Source of the DNA: JAIWNK01 sp964453115
GTDB taxonomy: Bacteria > Chloroflexota > Anaerolineae > Anaerolineales > Anaerolineaceae
Assembly: GCA_964453115.1 (NCBI GenBank)
Contig: CAYVRT010000008.1
Coordinates: 44,880 to 108,879, forward strand
DNA length: 64,000 nt
Direction: 5' to 3'
Made by a program: the position numbers and the translations under genes. Below are positions 1 to 8,797 of this stretch, in pieces. The notes beneath the pieces are model-generated. The model was not told the DNA's origin. It did no database searches and saw only the letters and a program-made list of their open reading frames with translations. How positions within the stretch are numbered: position 1 is the stretch's first letter; each line of letters begins with the position of its first letter.

Positions 1-1
1 C

Positions 2-40
2 CTTGAACGCGCCCGGCAATTGCTGAACAAGGGAGAGTGA
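2..40 (+). CDS. 3' end of an upstream gene (partial)
   Basis: An open frame enters from the left edge and ends with TGA at 38-40, leaving 12 residues (LERARQLLNKGE). The ribosome binding site of the next gene (GGGAGAG) lies inside its last codons, which suggests translational coupling with rpiB. Too little is visible to name it. From context it may be another sugar-phosphate enzyme, but that is a guess. Confidence 0.45.
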   Translation, partial: LERARQLLNKGE

Positions 41-43
41 ACC

Positions 44-499
44 ATGCGAATCGCCATTGCCTGTGACCATGCGGGCTTTCCGCTCAAGGCAGCCGTCCTT
101 GAAACCGTGCAGGCCGCCGGGCATACCGTGGTGGACCTTGGCACCCATAGCACCGCACCGGTAGATTACCCCGACTACGCCGAAAAGGCCGGGCGCGCCC
201 TGCAACGCGGCGAGGCCGACCGCGCCATCCTGCTGTGCGGCTCGGGGGTTGGGGCCTGCATTGCCGCCAACAAAATGCAGGGCGTCTATGCCTGCCTGTG
301 TCACGACACCTACTCGGCGCATCAGGGCGTGGAGCATGACAACATGAACGCCCTCTGCCTGGGCGGACGTATCATCGGCATTGAACTGGTGAAAGAAATT
401 GTGCGCGCCTTCCTATCGGTCGAATTTTCAACCGAAGAACGGCATCATCGGCGCGTGGGAAAGATCCTGCAACTAGAAAGCGAGAGAATGACCCCATGA
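44..499 (+). CDS. rpiB: Ribose-5-phosphate isomerase B
   Basis: A 151-residue cytosolic enzyme that interconverts ribose 5-phosphate and ribulose 5-phosphate in the non-oxidative pentose phosphate pathway. The RpiB/LacAB fold is recognisable from the N-terminal ACDHAG phosphate/substrate loop, the CGSGVG loop with the likely catalytic Cys65, and HDNMNALCLGGR near residue 105, the usual RpiB signature. Length is normal for the family. The ATG at 44 has a good upstream GGGAGAG. The stop overlaps the start of the next gene in an ATGA junction, so it is coupled to the transaldolase-isomerase fusion and forms a pentose phosphate cluster with it. Allose-6-phosphate isomerase is a close alternative in this family but does not fit the neighbour. 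Confidence 0.95.
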   Translation: MRIAIACDHAGFPLKAAVLETVQAAGHTVVDLGTHSTAPVDYPDYAEKAGRALQRGEADRAILLCGSGVGACIAANKMQGVYACLCHDTYSAHQGVEHDNMNALCLGGRIIGIELVKEIVRAFLSVEFSTEERHHRRVGKILQLESERMTP

Positions 500-3234
500 A
501 CAACAGTCAGAAATTATTCGCAGCCGGTCAATCCATCTGGTATGACAACATCCAACGCAGCAGCCTGAAGAACGGCGAATTGGCCGGGAAAATTGAGCGA
601 GGTGAGATACGCGGCATCACCTCCAACCCCAGCATCTTTCATCAAGCCATTGCCAGAAGCAGCGATTATGACTCCGCCCTGCGCCCGATGGCCTGGGCTG
701 GCTGGAATGCTGAGGAAATTTATACCCAATTGACAGTTGAGGATATTCAGGCCGCGGCCGACCTCTTCCTGCCGCTCTACCAATCCAGTCAGGGCGGAGA
801 TGGCTATGTCAGCCTGGAAGTCAGCCCATTGCTTGCCCGGCATGGCGAGGCCACCCTGGCCGAGGCGCGCCGCCTCTGGTCACTGGTAGACCGGCCCAAC
901 TTGATGATCAAAATTCCGGCCACAGCCGAAGGCCTGCCGGCCATTCGGCGCGCCATTGCGGCGGGGATGAATGTCAACGTCACACTCATCTTTGCCCTCT
1001 CACGCTATCGCGAAGTGATGGAAGCCTATCTATCCGGGCTGGAAGACCGCCTGGCTGCCGGGCTGCCGCTGGGCGGGGTTGCCTCGGTGGCCTCGTTCTT
1101 CGTCTCGCGGCTGGATAGCAAACTGGACCCGCAGCTGAACCAGCGCGGCGCAAGCGCCTTGCTGGGCAAAGCCGCGGTTGCCAACTCGCGCCTGGCCTAC
1201 GAACTGTTCTGCCAAACCTTCAGCGGTGAACGCTGGCAAAAACTAGCCGCTGCCGGCGCCCAGCCGCAACGCCCGCTCTGGGCCTCCACCAGCACCAAAA
1301 ACCCGGCCTACCCCGACACATTGTATGTAGATCATCTGGTCGCCGAGCAAACTGTCAACACCATTCCGCCGGCCACGCTCAAGGCCCTGCTCAAAAACGG
1401 CCAAACCCGGCCCGCCATCCTGGATCATTTGCAAGATGCCCATCAGGTGCTGGCTGATATTGAAGCCCAAGGCCTCTCGTTGGCAGAGGCCACCGCTGAA
1501 CTGGAAGAGGAGGGGGTGCGCGCCTTTGGCGATGCCTTTACCGCCCTGCTGCAAACGATTGAAGAACGCCGCGCTGCCGCCCAGGCCGAACTGGCCGAAC
1601 TGGCCCAGGCAATCACCGAACGGGTGAAAACCCTGGCCCAGGCCAAAGCTGCCCAACGCCTGGCCGAAAGCGACCCAACCTTCTGGACGGATGACAGCAA
1701 CGCCCATGCCGAAATTCGCAACCGGCTGGGCTGGCTGCACGCACCGCAGCGCAGCCGCGCCCTGCTGCCAGAATTGAACGGCTTCCTGACCAGCTGCCAG
1801 GCCGAAGGCATCACCCATGCCCTGCTGCTTGGCATGGGCGGCTCTTCGCTCGCCCCCGAGGTGCTCAGCCTCATCGGTCACACCCAGGGCCTGAAACTCA
1901 CCATCCTCGATTCCACCGACCCGGCGCAGGTGCGTGCCGCGGCCGGGCGGGCGGCCTTTGGCCGCACCCTGTTCATCGTCTCCAGCAAATCTGGCAGCAC
2001 CAGCGAAGTGAATGCCTTTTTGGATTATTTCTGGTCTCGCGCCCAAAGCGCACTTGGCCCCAATCGCGCCCCGCAACACTTCATCGCCATCACCGACCCC
2101 GGCACCAGCCTGGAAAAAATGGCGCTCGAACGCCGCTTCCGCAAAGTCTTCCAGGCCGACCCGAGTGTGGGTGGGCGCTATTCTGCCCTGACCGCCTTTG
2201 GCATTGTCCCGGCAGCGCTGATGGGCCTCGACCCGGCCGCCCTGCTCGATAGCAGCCAGGCAATGGCTGCCGAATGCGCCCCCGAACAACCCGCCGGACG
2301 GAACCCCGGCCTGGTGCTTGGTGCCATCCTCGGGCAGGCCGCACTGCAAGGCCGCGACAAGCTCACCATCCTCGCCGACCCGGCGCTCAAATCTTTTGGC
2401 TCCTGGCTGGAACAGCTGATTGCTGAAAGCAGCGGCAAGCTAGGCAAAGGCATTGTGCCAGTGGACCAGGAAGCCCTCTTGGATGGGCGAAGCTATGGCC
2501 CCGACCGGCTCTTCATCTACTTGCGCCGCACGGGCGCATTGCAACCCGCCATCCGCCGCTTGCAGGCTGCCGGACAGCCCGCATTGACCCTCGACCTGCC
2601 GGATGATGTTGCGCTGGCGGCTGCCTTCTACCAGTGGGAATATGCCACCGCGATTGCTTGCGCCGTGTTGGGCGTCAATGCCTTCGATCAGCCCGATGTG
2701 CAAAGCAACAAAACCATCACCCAGCAGAAAATTAAAACCTACCAGCAAAGCGGACAACTGGATGAAGGGCAACCAACCTGGCAAGGAGCAGGCGGGCGCG
2801 TTTATGGCCCGGCCTGTAGCGGCCTGAGCAGCGCCCGCACACTGGCCGAGGTCGTGCAGTGCTTCCTCGAACAGCAGCGCCCCGGCGATTACATTGCCAT
2901 CAATGCCTACCTGCCGCGCAACCCACAAATGCAGGCCCGCTTGCAACGTCTGCGCACCGCCATCCAATTGCGTTACCGGCGCGCCACAACGCTCGGCTTT
3001 GGGCCGCGTTTCCTGCATTCCACCGGCCAACTGCACAAAGGCGGCCCCAATAGCGGGCTTTTCTTGCAGATTACAGCCGACCCCGGCGTAGATTTTGATA
3101 TTCCTGGGCAGGGCATGAGTTTTGGCGTGCTGGAACGCGCCCAGGCCCTCGGCGATTTAGAAGTACTGCTCCAGCGCGGGCGGCGCGCCCTGCGCATCCA
3201 TCTCACCGATGGCACCCTGGAAGACCTGATCTAA
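496..3234 (+). CDS. tal-pgi: Bifunctional transaldolase / glucose-6-phosphate isomerase
   Basis: A 912-residue fusion of two sugar-phosphate enzymes. Residues 1 to about 370 are transaldolase: TSNPSIF at 42-48, VSLEVSP at 105-111, and the Schiff-base lysine in LMIKIPAT (Lys139). Residues from about 390 to the end are a glucose-6-phosphate isomerase of the SIS fold, with GMGGSSLAPEV, SSKSGSTSE and GGRYSALTAFG. The two halves join sedoheptulose/erythrose chemistry to the fructose-6-P/glucose-6-P step. The same fusion is known from Gluconobacter and various Chloroflexota. It overlaps rpiB by 4 bp. A perfect hairpin terminator follows the stop, so rpiB and this gene end the transcript. Neither domain shows an obvious loss of key motifs. 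Confidence 0.95.
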   Translation: MNNSQKLFAAGQSIWYDNIQRSSLKNGELAGKIERGEIRGITSNPSIFHQAIARSSDYDSALRPMAWAGWNAEEIYTQLTVEDIQAAADLFLPLYQSSQGGDGYVSLEVSPLLARHGEATLAEARRLWSLVDRPNLMIKIPATAEGLPAIRRAIAAGMNVNVTLIFALSRYREVMEAYLSGLEDRLAAGLPLGGVASVASFFVSRLDSKLDPQLNQRGASALLGKAAVANSRLAYELFCQTFSGERWQKLAAAGAQPQRPLWASTSTKNPAYPDTLYVDHLVAEQTVNTIPPATLKALLKNGQTRPAILDHLQDAHQVLADIEAQGLSLAEATAELEEEGVRAFGDAFTALLQTIEERRAAAQAELAELAQAITERVKTLAQAKAAQRLAESDPTFWTDDSNAHAEIRNRLGWLHAPQRSRALLPELNGFLTSCQAEGITHALLLGMGGSSLAPEVLSLIGHTQGLKLTILDSTDPAQVRAAAGRAAFGRTLFIVSSKSGSTSEVNAFLDYFWSRAQSALGPNRAPQHFIAITDPGTSLEKMALERRFRKVFQADPSVGGRYSALTAFGIVPAALMGLDPAALLDSSQAMAAECAPEQPAGRNPGLVLGAILGQAALQGRDKLTILADPALKSFGSWLEQLIAESSGKLGKGIVPVDQEALLDGRSYGPDRLFIYLRRTGALQPAIRRLQAAGQPALTLDLPDDVALAAAFYQWEYATAIACAVLGVNAFDQPDVQSNKTITQQKIKTYQQSGQLDEGQPTWQGAGGRVYGPACSGLSSARTLAEVVQCFLEQQRPGDYIAINAYLPRNPQMQARLQRLRTAIQLRYRRATTLGFGPRFLHSTGQLHKGGPNSGLFLQITADPGVDFDIPGQGMSFGVLERAQALGDLEVLLQRGRRALRIHLTDGTLEDLI

Positions 3235-3242
3235 CCCCACCC

Positions 3243-3280
3243 CTGCCCTCCGCACAACGGAGGGCAGCTTATTTTATTTT
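3243..3280 (+). terminator. Intrinsic terminator after tal-pgi
   Basis: A perfect 10-bp stem (CTGCCCTCCG, 3243-3252, with its complement at 3258-3267) with a 5-nt loop, followed by a T-rich stretch (CTTATTTTATTTT). Confidence 0.9.
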
Positions 3281-3361
3281 AATCTAAAAAACAGGGTATA
3301 ATCAAATACTTTTATTCGCCGTCGAACAACGACGGACTCGTTCATTCCACAGAGGTTAACG

Positions 3362-4540
3362 ATGGACCTTTTTGAAAAATGTTTCGGCTATACCGAGGCC
3401 AAAGAAGCGATGCGGACAGGCATCTATCCGTTCTTCATCCCCATGACCGAAAATGAAGGCAGCGAGACGATCTTTCAGGGTCGGCGGCTGATTATGTGCG
3501 GGTCGAACAATTATCTGGGGTTGACCACGCACCCCAAGGTGCGCGAGGCGGCCAAAGCCGCCATTGACCGGTTCGGCACAAGCTGCACCGGGTCGCGCTT
3601 CCTGAACGGGACGCTCGAACTGCACGAACAGCTGGAACACGAACTGGCCGAATGGGTCGGCAAGCAGGCTGCCCTGGTCTTTTCGACCGGCATGCAAGTC
3701 AATCTTGGCACGGTCAGTTCCCTCATTGGACGGGATGATTTCGTCATCCTGGATAAAGATGACCACGCCAGCATTGTGGATGGGGCGCGCCTGGGCTATG
3801 GCAAAATTGAACGCTTCCGGCACAACGACATCTCGCACCTGGAGCGGGTTTTGAATTCCTTGCCGCAGGAAGGCGGCAAACTGCTCGTGGTGGATGGCCT
3901 GTTCAGCATGGAAGGCGACCTGGCCGACCTGCCCAACATCCTCCCGCTGGCGCGCAAGCACAACGTGCGCGTGATGGTGGATGATGCGCATGGCATGGGA
4001 GTGCTTGGGGGTGGGCGCGGCACAGCTGCACACTTCGGCATGACCGAACAGGTAGACCTGATCATGTCCACCTTCAGCAAATCGTTCGCCTCGCTGGGCG
4101 GGTTCATCGCCGGCGATGAGCCTGTCATCCACTACATCAAACACCATGCCCGGGCCCTGATCTTCAGCGCCAGCATCCCCGCCTCGAATGCCGCAGCCGC
4201 CCTGGCTGCGCTGCAAGTCATGCGCGCTGAACCAGAACGGATTGAGCGCCTCAACCAGAACGCCGAAAAAATGCGCAAAGGCTACCGCTCGCTGGGCTTC
4301 GATATCGGTCACTCTGTCACACCGGTTGTTCCAATCATCATCGGCGATGACCAGAAAACCTTCCTGATGTGGAAATTGCTATTTGAGGCCGGGGTATTTG
4401 TCAACCCAGTCATCAGTCCGGCGGTTGCCCCCGGGCGGCAGTTGCTGCGCACCAGCTACATGGCAACCCACACCGACGAACAGCTCGACCGGGTCTTAGA
4501 AATCTTTGCCCAGGTTGGCAAACAGGTTGGCGTCATCTAA
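3362..4540 (+). CDS. PLP-dependent alpha-oxoamine synthase family enzyme (serine palmitoyltransferase-like)
   Basis: A 392-residue fold-type I PLP enzyme of the alpha-oxoamine synthase family, which condenses an amino acid with an acyl-CoA. Visible motifs are GSNNYLGL near 50, GTSCTGSRFLNGT near 75, DDAHGMGVLG (PLP-binding Asp/His) near 206, and the Schiff-base lysine region FSKSFASLGG near 236. The N-terminal MDLFEKC start and length match bacterial serine palmitoyltransferase-like proteins better than KBL or BioF, but the exact substrates cannot be fixed from sequence alone. If it is a palmitoyltransferase it would point to sphingolipid-type lipids. A TATAAT box lies at 3297-3302, with AGAGG 7 nt before the ATG. 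It is a single-gene unit that converges on degV. Confidence 0.85.
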   Translation: MDLFEKCFGYTEAKEAMRTGIYPFFIPMTENEGSETIFQGRRLIMCGSNNYLGLTTHPKVREAAKAAIDRFGTSCTGSRFLNGTLELHEQLEHELAEWVGKQAALVFSTGMQVNLGTVSSLIGRDDFVILDKDDHASIVDGARLGYGKIERFRHNDISHLERVLNSLPQEGGKLLVVDGLFSMEGDLADLPNILPLARKHNVRVMVDDAHGMGVLGGGRGTAAHFGMTEQVDLIMSTFSKSFASLGGFIAGDEPVIHYIKHHARALIFSASIPASNAAAALAALQVMRAEPERIERLNQNAEKMRKGYRSLGFDIGHSVTPVVPIIIGDDQKTFLMWKLLFEAGVFVNPVISPAVAPGRQLLRTSYMATHTDEQLDRVLEIFAQVGKQVGVI

Positions 4541-4547
4541 CAAGCTC

Positions 4548-4586
4548 TGAAAAAGAATGGGGCGGGCCAAACAAGCCCGCCCCATT
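4548..4586 (-). terminator. Terminator between convergent genes
   Basis: A perfect 12-bp stem (4556-4567 with 4575-4586) with a 7-nt loop. Read on the minus strand it is followed by a T run (ATTCTTTTT), so it mainly ends the degV transcript. On the plus strand no T run follows. Confidence 0.85.
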
Positions 4587-4596
4587 GCATTGCTGC

Positions 4597-5433
4597 TCAT
4601 TGAACAAAATAAATCAGCCCAATCGTATCGGGGCCGCAATGACTTGCAATGGTAGCACCGGCATAGGCTGTGTGAATCTCACCAATCTCGGCGCGTTTGC
4701 GCAATTCCTCGGCCAGGTAGCGCGCATCTTCATCACAGCCGGTGTGGGTAATGAAAACACGCTGCAAATCAATCTTGGGCAGATGGCTGCTGAAATCCTC
4801 CAGGATCGAATTGAGTGCCTTTTTGCGCGAACCGCCAATTTTCTCCTTCACGCCCAGCGTCCCATCCGGACGCACCTCAATCACCGGGCGGATGCGCAAC
4901 AAGCTGCCAACAACATGCTGCATGGCCGAACAGCGCCCCCCCTTGTAGAGATAATCGAGCGTATCAATCACAAAGGTTGTGTGGAGCTTTGGCACCAAGG
5001 CTTCAATGCGCGCCTTGATTTCAGCCCCCGAAAGGCCCTCGTCGCGCAGTTCCGCAGCCTTTAGCACCAACAACCCGATTCCGCTGGAAAGATTGAACGA
5101 ATCAATCACATGTACGGGCGGCAACCCTTCTGGGCGGGCCTGCGCGGCAAGCGTTGCGTTCGGTGTTGTGGCCGAAAGCCTGGCAGAAATACCAATAAAG
5201 ATAATTTCGTTTGGAGAATCAAAAAACTCGATGAAATCACCCATCGGAGGGGCGGAGGTCTTTGGCAATTCACCATGTTGCTGCACTTCAGCGAACAATT
5301 CATTCAGGCTCAATTCTCCATCGCGAACGTTCCGCCCATGGATATAGACCTGTAACGGAATGACACGGATGCCAAACCGTTTCCGAAGCTCTGCACTCAG
5401 GTCAGAGCAGCTATCAGTTGTGATGTCAATCAT
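4597..5433 (-). CDS. DegV family fatty-acid-binding protein
   Basis: A 278-residue cytosolic protein of the DegV/FakB family, which binds a fatty acid and in Firmicutes presents it to the FakA kinase. The N-terminal DITTDSCSDL loop, the TSAPP segment, the NLSSG serine motif, and the late SHCGPDTIG motif (which contacts the carboxylate head) are all present. Length is typical. No FakA homologue is visible nearby, so the partner must lie elsewhere or the protein acts differently. It is a single gene with an extended -10 box about 45 nt upstream and a strong terminator downstream. Confidence 0.92.
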   Translation of the reverse strand: MIDITTDSCSDLSAELRKRFGIRVIPLQVYIHGRNVRDGELSLNELFAEVQQHGELPKTSAPPMGDFIEFFDSPNEIIFIGISARLSATTPNATLAAQARPEGLPPVHVIDSFNLSSGIGLLVLKAAELRDEGLSGAEIKARIEALVPKLHTTFVIDTLDYLYKGGRCSAMQHVVGSLLRIRPVIEVRPDGTLGVKEKIGGSRKKALNSILEDFSSHLPKIDLQRVFITHTGCDEDARYLAEELRKRAEIGEIHTAYAGATIASHCGPDTIGLIYFVQ

Positions 5434-5475
5434 GCTACCCTCAAAGAAAATAACAAAAACGAATGCGTTCTGTTA

Positions 5476-5484
5476 ATTATAGCA
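5476..5484 (-). promoter_or_regulatory. Extended -10 promoter for degV
   Basis: On the minus strand the sequence reads TGCTATAAT, an extended -10 element (TGn-TATAAT), about 45 nt upstream of the degV start. No good -35 is visible, as expected for an extended -10 promoter. Confidence 0.6.
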
Positions 5485-5499
5485 CATCCAACAAGCCCC

Positions 5500-5543
5500 C
5501 TTGAAAAACCAAAAATCCCTGGGCCCCCGCCAGGGATTTTTGG
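5500..5543 (-). terminator. Intrinsic terminator of the 5569-6402 gene
   Basis: A perfect 14-bp stem (5509-5522 with 5530-5543) with a 7-nt C-rich loop. On the minus strand the stem ends in ATTTTTGG followed by TTTTTC. It sits 26 bp past the stop codon of the membrane protein. Confidence 0.9.
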
Positions 5544-5568
5544 AGAGAGAGGAGATATGGGTTGCTTT

Positions 5569-6402
5569 TCACAGGCGCCGCGCCGTTGGGCGCTGCGCCG
5601 ATTGTGCTGAAAGGGATGTATAGGCCGGACGGCTGGTGTAGGAAGGCTCCGGGACATATTCTGGTTCGGGGCGTTCGGCCTGCGAGGCAAGCGCGCGCGG
5701 GGCAGCCGCAACCGGATGCTGCTGCACTGGCCCGGTTGGGCGGCTGATGGGCCGCTGTGCCGGTGTGCTGACGGGGCGCGAAGCGGGTTGCACAGGTGCG
5801 GTTGCGGGGCGAGGGTAGGCGACCTGCTGTTGTGGACGAACTGGAGCAGCGGGCTGCTCCCAGGCCGCCGGGCGCACTCCCTGCTCTGCCGCAGCGCTAA
5901 ACAGCCGCAGACCCGATGTGGCAAATGTGCCAATCAACAGGATGCGCGTTACCCACACAAGCAAAGCAACAAAAATGGGCGCAATGGTTGTGATGGTTGC
6001 CGGCTTAATAATCGCCGTGCTTTGCACCGTGTGACTGTGAATTGCCAGCGAAACACCCCACCAGGTCAGCAAAGCGTTCATCGTTGCTGCCAGCAGCCAG
6101 GCCCCAAACAGGAACCAGATTTCACGCTGTTCGGGCTGTTCGCTCTCAGGGATGAAGAGCCGGGCAATGCCAGCAAAATCAATCCCGCAGAAGGCAATTG
6201 CCAGAATGGCCGCCCAGGAAATCCCCAAAAAGCGTTGAGTGCCAAGCAAATCTGCCAGGGCCACATTGGTTGTGCTGAAATTGAACATCTCAAATGCCAG
6301 CAAACCCAGAACCAGCAACAAGCCGGTTAGCAGCCCTCGGTTGCGAAGCAACCACAGGCCAAGGGTATTGGGACGCAAGGAAAAGGTTTGTGTCGTACGC
6401 AT
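5569..6402 (-). CDS. Four-helix membrane protein with Pro/Ala/Gln-rich tail, function unknown
   Basis: A 277-residue protein that I do not recognise as a named family. It has four hydrophobic segments at about residues 22-42, 60-82, 92-116 and 140-165. A cytoplasmic or surface tail from about 180 to the end is rich in Pro, Ala, Gln and Arg (repeated PVRPQQ, PAQRP and SRPTG patches) and probably disordered. The basic N-terminus before the first helix suggests an inside start. The gene is monocistronic. It has an almost consensus promoter with a palindrome over the -10, so it is likely under a dedicated repressor. GGAGG lies 7 nt before the ATG. Confidence 0.75.
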   Translation of the reverse strand: MRTTQTFSLRPNTLGLWLLRNRGLLTGLLLVLGLLAFEMFNFSTTNVALADLLGTQRFLGISWAAILAIAFCGIDFAGIARLFIPESEQPEQREIWFLFGAWLLAATMNALLTWWGVSLAIHSHTVQSTAIIKPATITTIAPIFVALLVWVTRILLIGTFATSGLRLFSAAAEQGVRPAAWEQPAAPVRPQQQVAYPRPATAPVQPASRPVSTPAQRPISRPTGPVQQHPVAAAPRALASQAERPEPEYVPEPSYTSRPAYTSLSAQSAQRPTARRL

Positions 6403-6430
6403 GTTTCAACCTCCGAATTTTCTGAATTTT

Positions 6431-6456
6431 TGTTCTATTGAAACAATAATAGAACA
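6431..6456 (-). promoter_or_regulatory. Operator-like palindrome over the -10 box
   Basis: A perfect inverted repeat TGTTCTATT (6431-6439) / AATAGAACA (6448-6456) with an 8-bp spacer. It covers the -10 element and the expected start of transcription of the gene at 5569-6402, the usual position for a repressor site. Confidence 0.65.
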
Positions 6457-6474
6457 TTTATTCCATTTTGTCAA
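6446..6474 (-). promoter_or_regulatory. Sigma70-type promoter of the 5569-6402 gene
   Basis: On the minus strand TTGACA (6474-6469) is separated by 17 nt from TATTAT (6451-6446). This is the best-matching promoter of the left end. Confidence 0.8.
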
Positions 6475-6523
6475 TAGCATCTTTTCAAAAATTCAGCAGG
6501 AATTTTCCCACCCCGAACACCTT

Positions 6524-7990
6524 CTAGGCCTCGAAAATCTGGCGCACTTTCTGGTGTGTATCTACCTTCGCCAGCCCCAACACGCGGTCTTGTGCTTGCA
6601 ACACCAGGCTGCCATTCGGAATCAAAAACTGATCGCCGCGCGCAACCAGCACAATCAAATAATCGGATGGCAGCTTCATTTCAAAAACTGCCTTCTGCTC
6701 GACTGCCGAACCAGGCCGCACCACCACCTCTTGCAGCACCCCTTTCCAGCCATGCAGATAGGTGGCCTCCAACGGATATTGCGGCTCTGCCGGGCTGGAA
6801 TCATCCAGTTTCAGCCAGCGCGCCATCTGTGTCAGGGTTGTGCCTTGAATCAAGACCGAGCTAATCACCACAAAAAAGACAACGTTAAAAATCAGCCCCG
6901 AATCTTCCATCCCGGCCAATTGCGGGTAGGTTGCCAAAATAATTGGCACAGCCCCGCGCAGCCCCACCCAGGAGATGAAGAGCTTTTCGCGCCCCGTAAA
7001 ACGAAATGGCAGCAAGGTCAAAACAATGCTGACTGGCCGGGCAACAAAGATGAGCACCAGGGCCAGCAGCAAACCGGGCAAGGCCACCGGCAACAGCTGA
7101 GTGGGAAAGACAAACAACCCCAGCGTCAGGAACATGACAATTTGGAACAACCAGGCCAGGCCATCATAGAAACGGGACAGGCTGCGCTTGTGCAAAAAGT
7201 CTTCTCGCCCCAGCGTCAGGCCCATCAAATAGACTGCCAAAAAGCTGCTCCCGCCCAAAAACGTTGTTGCCGCAAAAGCCAACAACACAACCCCCAGCGT
7301 CAAAACCGGATACAGGCCATCATAGCCCAGGCGCAGCCGGTTGATAAAAACCAGCAGCAGTTTTCCAAACAGCACACCAGCAACCCCGCCAACGAGCATC
7401 TGCTTTGCAAACAGCAGCAACAAACTCCACCCCGATTGTTCGGGCGATTGAATGAGCTGAATGAAGCCAATCGTCAAAAAAACAGCCATCGGGTCATTGC
7501 TGCCCGATTCAAATTCCAGCAGCGCCGATAAGCGCCCCTTCAGACGCACCCCCTGCGAGCGCAACACAGCAAAAACCGCCGCCGCATCTGTTGAAGAGGT
7601 AATTGCCCCAATCAACATCCCTTCCAGCAATGGGATGCTGAGCAGCCAATGCGCCGCCAGCCCAACAACAGCAGCGGTGATGAAAACCCCGGCTGTTGCC
7701 AGAGTCAGCCCCTCTTTGAAGACACTGCGGATGCCATCTGCTTTTGTATCCAGCCCGCCCGAAAACAAAATTACAGCCAGAGCAAAAAAGCCGATCCATT
7801 GTGTAATAAACGGGTTGTCAAAGTAAATTCCCCCCACCCCCTCCGAGCCTGCCAGAATGCCAATCAGCAGAAACACCAGCAATGCCGGCACGCCCAACCG
7901 GTCTGAGAGCTTACTCGCGACGGCACTGAGGATGAGCAAAACCGCCATCCCACCAAACAGCACTTCAATGGAAATATTCATTCCAACCAA
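6524..7990 (-). CDS. Potassium/proton antiporter, NhaP2/CvrA-like (CPA1)
   Basis: A polytopic cation/H+ antiporter with about 12 membrane helices over residues 1-390. The family core motif GSNDPMAVFLT is near 165 and SSTDAAAVFAVL near 125. A cytoplasmic regulatory TrkA-C (RCK_C) domain follows at roughly 400-485. This matches the NhaP2/CvrA type used for K+ extrusion and volume or pH control. GGAGG at 8002-7998 lies 7 nt before an in-frame TTG at 7990, which I take as the start (488 aa). An ATG at 7981 and a TTG at 7996 are alternatives. It is transcribed divergently from the DUF998 gene. Confidence 0.9.
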   Translation of the reverse strand: MVGMNISIEVLFGGMAVLLILSAVASKLSDRLGVPALLVFLLIGILAGSEGVGGIYFDNPFITQWIGFFALAVILFSGGLDTKADGIRSVFKEGLTLATAGVFITAAVVGLAAHWLLSIPLLEGMLIGAITSSTDAAAVFAVLRSQGVRLKGRLSALLEFESGSNDPMAVFLTIGFIQLIQSPEQSGWSLLLLFAKQMLVGGVAGVLFGKLLLVFINRLRLGYDGLYPVLTLGVVLLAFAATTFLGGSSFLAVYLMGLTLGREDFLHKRSLSRFYDGLAWLFQIVMFLTLGLFVFPTQLLPVALPGLLLALVLIFVARPVSIVLTLLPFRFTGREKLFISWVGLRGAVPIILATYPQLAGMEDSGLIFNVVFFVVISSVLIQGTTLTQMARWLKLDDSSPAEPQYPLEATYLHGWKGVLQEVVVRPGSAVEQKAVFEMKLPSDYLIVLVARGDQFLIPNGSLVLQAQDRVLGLAKVDTHQKVRQIFEA

Positions 7991-8117
7991 TCGCAAACCT
8001 CCATCCAGTTTCAGCAGCGACCTATCCCCAAAATTCGGTTTCAGAATTCATTTTGCATTATACTATCTCAACGCCAAAGTTCGCGTTTCAATTTCCATTC
8101 GAAAGGGTTTCCAGTTC

Positions 8118-8789
8118 ATGAAAACACTACTTCTCAATGACCTTTTCGCCTGGCTGGGGCTGGCCGGCAGCCTGATTTTGCTGCTGGCCATTGGTCTGCC
8201 GCTGCCTTTCTACCGCGGCAAACAGGGTCAGCGCTATCAGATAACCAATCACTTCATCTCCGAATTGGGGGAAGTTGGCATCTCGCGCTTCGCCCGGGTT
8301 TTCAATGCAGGGCTAATCCTTGGCGGGCTGCTGCTCTTACCCTTCTGCATCGGGCTGGGAGAATCGTTGCCGGGCGTGTGGGGCAGCCTGGCTGCCGGTG
8401 CTGGTGCGCTTGCCTCGCTGGCCGCCATTGCGGTTGGCATCTTCCCGATGAACAACATGGCCGCTCACATCCCCGCCGCAACCTGGTTCTTCCGACTGGG
8501 GCTGCTGACAATTGCCCTGTTCACGGTTGCGATTGCCAATCAACCAGTCCATGCCGTTCTGATTCCGCGCCAGGTCAACGTGGTTGGGGGTTTCGCCGTC
8601 CTGGTTTATGCCAGTTTCCTCTACCTCAGCCCGCGCGACCCGCAAAGCAGCGCCGGTGAACTCGCCCCCGGGGAACAGCGCCAACGTCCACACTTCTGGC
8701 TTGTTCCAATGCTGGAATGGGCCATTTTCCTCAGCACCGTCCTCTGGTTTCTATCCGCCGCATTGAGCGTGCTGCTGCGCGAAAGATGA
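8118..8789 (+). CDS. DUF998 family integral membrane protein
   Basis: A 223-residue protein with six predicted membrane helices, starting with LFAWLGLAGSLILLLAIG. The segment HFISELGEVG followed by FNAGLILGG is typical of DUF998, and the central VGIFPMNNMAAH loop also fits. The function of the family is unknown. The start at 8118 is the first ATG in frame that places the first helix at the N-terminus; the upstream open frame runs back into the divergent antiporter gene and is not coding. AT-rich boxes (TATACT at 8059-8064) lie upstream. It ends at a bidirectional terminator shared with korB. Confidence 0.8.
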   Translation: MKTLLLNDLFAWLGLAGSLILLLAIGLPLPFYRGKQGQRYQITNHFISELGEVGISRFARVFNAGLILGGLLLLPFCIGLGESLPGVWGSLAAGAGALASLAAIAVGIFPMNNMAAHIPAATWFFRLGLLTIALFTVAIANQPVHAVLIPRQVNVVGGFAVLVYASFLYLSPRDPQSSAGELAPGEQRQRPHFWLVPMLEWAIFLSTVLWFLSAALSVLLRER

Positions 8790-8797
8790 AAAAAAAG

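Noticed and set aside
1243..2349. Long minus-strand open frame inside tal-pgi
   Set aside because: Antisense to a well-conserved gene, odd composition, no motif. Long antisense frames of the same kind at 6239-7531, 16420-18234, 25341-26717 and 29809-31035 are rejected for the same reason.
8059..8064. Bidirectional promoter between the antiporter and DUF998 genes
   Set aside because: TATACT/TATAAT-like boxes are present, but no acceptable -35 or extended -10 was found on either strand.
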